DNA from: Pygmaiobacter massiliensis
GTDB taxonomy: Bacteria > Bacillota > Clostridia > Oscillospirales > Ruminococcaceae
Assembly: GCA_022778585.1 (NCBI GenBank)
Contig: JALFTI010000019.1
Location: 1 to 64,000, forward strand
Direction: 5' to 3'
Length of the DNA: 64,000 bases
Shown here in pieces: positions 60,938 through 64,000 of this stretch (position 1 is its first letter; each line of letters begins with the position of its first letter). The notes below the pieces were generated by a model. That model had not been told where the DNA came from and made no database searches. It saw only the letters and a program-made list of their open reading frames with translations. A program made the translations under genes and the position numbers.

Positions 60938-62974
60938 CTATTGGGAAAGGCTTTGCAGGATTGGCGCATCTGCCAGATTACGCCTTCCGGCCGCTTGGTT
61001 TGGCTTATACCGGTTCTGCCCGTCCACCTGGGCTTTTTCAACCAGCCCAAGCTCCCGCAAGGCCCTAAGAGCCACCATAATTTTACCTGCCCCCAGCGGC
61101 TTAAGCCGCATAAATGCAGAGCAAAGGTCTTCTGCCGCAACACCTTTGGCCTGCACCAGCCGCCAAACCTTTGCCACCTCTTCCCTGGTAGGCAAAAGTG
61201 CAGCCTTTTGCGCTTGGGTAAAAGGCACACCGCCCAAAAATGCGCGGTACTGCTCGGTACTGTTCACATAATCATTCCCTATGCCAGCCGGTCGAATGCC
61301 CCGTACCCGGCCCGAAATCTGCGCCCCGGCGCTGCCTTCGTAGATGGAAAGAGAGAGCAAAACTTCAACCTGATCCCCGGCCTGGTAGCCCAAGGCGGCC
61401 GGGGATGTTCCAAACAGCACCGCCGAAAGCACACCATTTCCCTGGCGCAGCCGCAGCCGGCTGTGATGTCCTTCCGAAACGGGATAAACCGCCTCTAGCC
61501 GCGCATTTTCCAGCAAAAATATCGGGGAAGGGTTCTGGCTGCCGAATGGCGCCAACGCACTAAGCTCTGCCACATCCTGAACCGAAAGCTGCTCCAGTTT
61601 TACCGGCGCGTCCACCCGCACTGGCGAAGCCCCGATAAATGGATACTCCTTCGCGGCAAAAACATTGATTGCCCGGGAAAATTCTTCCAGGCGATCGGTT
61701 TCGATGGACATTCCCGCCGCCAGGTCATGGCCGCCGTACCGAATAAGCAAATCCCGGCAATTGGCCACGGCACTGTAAAGCGAAAAACCCGCCACACTGC
61801 GCCCTGAACCTTTTGCCTCCTTCCCTTCCACCGAAAAAACAATAGCCGGGCGGCCAAACCGCTCCACCAGGCGGCTGGCCACAATGCCAATCACCCCAGG
61901 GTGATAGCCCTCGCCCCATACTACGATCACCCTGCGGTTTTTTAGGGTATCGTCCGAGGCAATACGCGCTACAATGTCCTGTACAATCTCCTGTTCGGTC
62001 TTCTGGCGCGCCTGGTTGTATTGATCAAGCTGACAGGCCAGCGCTCTTGCTTCTTCCTCGTCCTCGCTCAATAAAAGCCGCAGCGCCGCGGTGGCATCCT
62101 CCATGCGGCCCGCCGCGTTAATTCGCGGTGCAATGGCAAAGCTGATATTTTCTGCCGTCACCGTGCGGCCCGAAAAGCCGCATACCTCCAGCAGAGCTGC
62201 AAGGCCAACCCGTTCGGGCTGCTGCAGCGCCTGCACCCCATAGCGCACCAATGTGCGGTTTTCACCGGTTAAGGCCATAATATCCGCAACCGTGCCAATT
62301 GCCACCAGATCTGCATAATAGTCCAGTAGTTCTTCCGGCTGGCAGCCTTCCACCGCACAAATCACTTTAAAAGCCACGCCTGTGCCGGAAAGGTTTTTAC
62401 AGGGGCTTTCGTCCCCTTCCCGAAGCGGGTCCACCAATGCCACCGCATCTTCGGGCAGCGCAGGCGGCGGAAGATGGTGGTCGGTAACCACCACATCCAT
62501 TCCCAGGCTTTTTGCATAGGAGATTTCCTCCACTGCCGAAATACCATTGTCCACCGTGATGACCAGCCCAATCCCCTTGCTCGCCATCAGCTCCACAACC
62601 CGGCGCGAAAGGCCATATCCTTCATCCGATCGGCTGGGCAGCTTATAATAAACATCTGCCCCAATGCTTTGCAGGTAGCTGTACATTAAAGCAGTAGCAC
62701 AAACACCGTCCACATCATAATCGCCAAATACCACAATCCGCTCGCCCTGATCCACCGCCTGACGGATTCTATCAGCCGCAACAGCGGCATCCAGCAATAA
62801 TTCGGGGGAAGAAAGCGGTTTTTCGGTATCCAGAAAATCGTGCGCTTTTTGGGGAGTATCTACCCCGCGGGCCGCCAGCACACTGCAGACCAGCTGCCCT
62901 GTGCTGGTGGCTTCGGCCAGCTGGCCGATCAGCGCTTTGTCAGGCCGCGTGACCTGCCATTCCCGATATACCAT
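60938..62974 (-). CDS. recJ: Single-strand DNA-specific exonuclease RecJ
   Basis: The 678-residue DHH-family 5'-3' exonuclease acts in recombinational and mismatch repair. It has GDYDVDGVCATALM, VITVDNGISAVEE, VVTDHHLPPPALPEDAVALV and the DHHA1 domain (GRSVAGFSLYSAVANC, GGHDLAAGMSIE), then an OB fold. The last 100 residues add a winged-helix-like tail (VPFTQAQKAALLPTREEVAK), as in Firmicute RecJ. ATG 62974 follows GGGGAG. Its order with relA is conserved in this phylum. Confidence 0.94.
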   Translation of the reverse strand: MVYREWQVTRPDKALIGQLAEATSTGQLVCSVLAARGVDTPQKAHDFLDTEKPLSSPELLLDAAVAADRIRQAVDQGERIVVFGDYDVDGVCATALMYSYLQSIGADVYYKLPSRSDEGYGLSRRVVELMASKGIGLVITVDNGISAVEEISYAKSLGMDVVVTDHHLPPPALPEDAVALVDPLREGDESPCKNLSGTGVAFKVICAVEGCQPEELLDYYADLVAIGTVADIMALTGENRTLVRYGVQALQQPERVGLAALLEVCGFSGRTVTAENISFAIAPRINAAGRMEDATAALRLLLSEDEEEARALACQLDQYNQARQKTEQEIVQDIVARIASDDTLKNRRVIVVWGEGYHPGVIGIVASRLVERFGRPAIVFSVEGKEAKGSGRSVAGFSLYSAVANCRDLLIRYGGHDLAAGMSIETDRLEEFSRAINVFAAKEYPFIGASPVRVDAPVKLEQLSVQDVAELSALAPFGSQNPSPIFLLENARLEAVYPVSEGHHSRLRLRQGNGVLSAVLFGTSPAALGYQAGDQVEVLLSLSIYEGSAGAQISGRVRGIRPAGIGNDYVNSTEQYRAFLGGVPFTQAQKAALLPTREEVAKVWRLVQAKGVAAEDLCSAFMRLKPLGAGKIMVALRALRELGLVEKAQVDGQNRYKPNQAAGRRNLADAPILQSLSQ

Positions 62975-63018
62975 CTCTCTTACTCCCCGCTGCGGCCAAA
63001 CGCCGCTTTCTTAACCAT

Positions 63019-64000
63019 TTATGCAAATTTCCAGTCAGCCAACATCTGCTGGGCCACCCGCAGGCCGTCCACGGCGGCGCTCATAATACCGCCTGCGTAT
63101 CCGGCTCCTTCCCCGCAGGGATACACCCCTTCCAGGCCAACCGCCTGCAGGTTTTCCCCCCGCATAATCCGCACCGGGCTGGAAGTTCGGGTTTCCAGGC
63201 CGGTCAAAATAGCCTGCGGCGCGCAATAGCCAGGCTGCAGCTGGCCAAACCTGGAAAGGCCCGCCCTCAGCGCTGCCGCCAGCTCTGTCGGCAATAATGC
63301 CGACAGGTCGGCGGCAGCTACCCCGCGCGAATAGGTGGGTTCCACCTCTGTTATGGAAAGCCGCCCTTCGCCCTTTAAAAAGCTTTCAATATTTTCGGCC
63401 GGGGCAATATACTGCCCATGCACCCGAAAAGCGGCCTGCTCCAGCTGGCGCTGAAAGGCAATAGCTGCAAACGGGTCATTTCCAAAATCCCGTTCATCCA
63501 CCCCTACCACCACCGCCGCATTGGCGTTTTTGCCGCTGCGGGCATGCAGGCTCATACCATTGGTGCAAAGGCCGCCTGCTTCGCTGGCCGCAGCCACCAC
63601 CTCGCCGCCAGGGCACATACAAAAGGTATACACCCCTCTGCCCGCTACATGGCAGGAAAGCTGGTACTCGCCCGGCGGCAGCGCCGGGTGGCCGGCCGCT
63701 TCATGGTAAAGGGCCAAATCCACCGCCTGCTGGCTGTGTTCGGCCCGAAACCCCACCGAAAACGGCTTGCAGCTCAAGGTCATACCGTACTGCGGCAGCA
63801 TGCCAAAAACATCCCGCGCAGAATGTCCCACCGCTAAAACCAAAACACTTGCGGCAAAATCTCCGCGGATGGTCTGCACACCGGCAAGTTTTCCGTTTTT
63901 GACCACTAAACCGGTAAGCGGGGTGCAAAAATGCACTTCGCCCCCCAGTGCTTCCACCTCTTTGCGAATAGAGGTAATAACACCCCGCAATAAATCGGTA
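63019..64000 (-). CDS. NAD(FAD)-utilising dehydrogenase (COG2509-like), 5' end outside window
   Basis: Only the C-terminal 326 residues are inside the window; the frame is open to the edge (TDLLRGVITSIRKEVEALGG precedes). It shows GDFAASVLVLAVGHSARDVF (FAD/NAD fold), SCHVAGRGVYTFCMCPGGEV and the C-terminal flavin loop VYPCGEGAGYAGGIMSAAVD. This is the pattern of uncharacterised FAD-dependent dehydrogenases of COG2509. The reaction is unknown. It lies 44 bp upstream of recJ on the same strand, so may share its transcript. Confidence 0.87.
   Translation of the reverse strand, partial: TDLLRGVITSIRKEVEALGGEVHFCTPLTGLVVKNGKLAGVQTIRGDFAASVLVLAVGHSARDVFGMLPQYGMTLSCKPFSVGFRAEHSQQAVDLALYHEAAGHPALPPGEYQLSCHVAGRGVYTFCMCPGGEVVAAASEAGGLCTNGMSLHARSGKNANAAVVVGVDERDFGNDPFAAIAFQRQLEQAAFRVHGQYIAPAENIESFLKGEGRLSITEVEPTYSRGVAAADLSALLPTELAAALRAGLSRFGQLQPGYCAPQAILTGLETRTSSPVRIMRGENLQAVGLEGVYPCGEGAGYAGGIMSAAVDGLRVAQQMLADWKFA

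Noticed and set aside
1-64000. Searched for CRISPR arrays, insertion sequences, phage genes, toxin-antitoxin pairs and defence islands
   Set aside because: No regularly spaced repeats, transposase, integrase or defence motif was seen. The low-complexity repeats found belong to the collagen-like and PrkC linker regions.

Overview
The window looks like a chromosomal segment of a strictly anaerobic, low-to-mid GC Firmicute, most likely a clostridium of the Oscillospiraceae/Ruminococcaceae type. This is inferred from the genes: a RemA/Gmk/PriA/PrkC/RsgA/ThiN operon, DnaC-DnaD loaders, HemZ, a BofA-family protein and a SpoVM-like peptide (both sporulation proteins), rubrerythrin/rubredoxin/[FeFe]-hydrogenase redox genes, an FAD-dependent thymidylate synthase, and a lysine riboswitch. 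No phage, insertion sequence, CRISPR array or rRNA gene was seen.

Layout. 1-6.1 kb is an accessory stretch with much gene decay. It holds the 5' end of an aminotransferase gene, a MocR-type regulator broken twice, 5' stubs of a methyltransferase and a TetR-type regulator, an intact Ca2+-type P-ATPase, and a ferredoxin followed by a broken polyferredoxin membrane protein. 6.5-17.8 kb (minus strand) carries a small hypothetical, a two-HTH LuxR-type regulator, an AEC transporter, a U32 peptidase, mltG, a DJ-1 protein, a GNAT protein, tmk, thyX and pcrA. 17.8-25.8 kb holds a collagen-like protein, a PerR-type regulator plus a hydrogenase-rubredoxin-rubrerythrin fusion, three tRNA genes, a PRK06851-like ATPase and a flavin reductase-rubredoxin. 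25.9-28 kb is a lysine riboswitch and an NhaC-family transporter with an odd Cys-rich N-terminus. 28-34.8 kb is a complete phosphate operon (pstS-pstC-pstA-pstB-phoU-phoB-phoR) whose PstS appears circularly permuted. 34.9-48.5 kb is the housekeeping operon yicC-remA-gmk-priA-def-fmt-peptidase-rsmB-rlmN-prpC-prkC-rsgA-thiN, followed by an independently terminated spoVM-like gene. 48.8-64 kb carries a sigma factor, dnaD-dnaC, tRNA-Gly, DUF2508-bofA, mazG-hup, a nucleoside kinase, hemZ, an MBL hydrolase, dtd, relA, recJ and part of an FAD dehydrogenase.

Most notable. (1) A candidate peroxide-stress regulon: a 7-1-7 palindrome sits at the perR-hydrogenase/rubrerythrin promoter, and a similar site lies just downstream of the near-perfect promoter of the flavin reductase-rubredoxin gene. 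The hydrogenase fused to a peroxidase suggests H2- or ferredoxin-linked peroxide reduction. (2) A PstS with its two halves in reversed order. (3) A 26-codon spoVM-like gene, too short for routine gene calling, at the syntenic position downstream of thiN. (4) Two pseudogenes that each carry one nonsense codon and one single-base homopolymer deletion. (5) A riboswitch-controlled NhaC-type transporter with four CxxC pairs predicted outside the membrane. Functions rest on motif recognition by eye; no database search was run.
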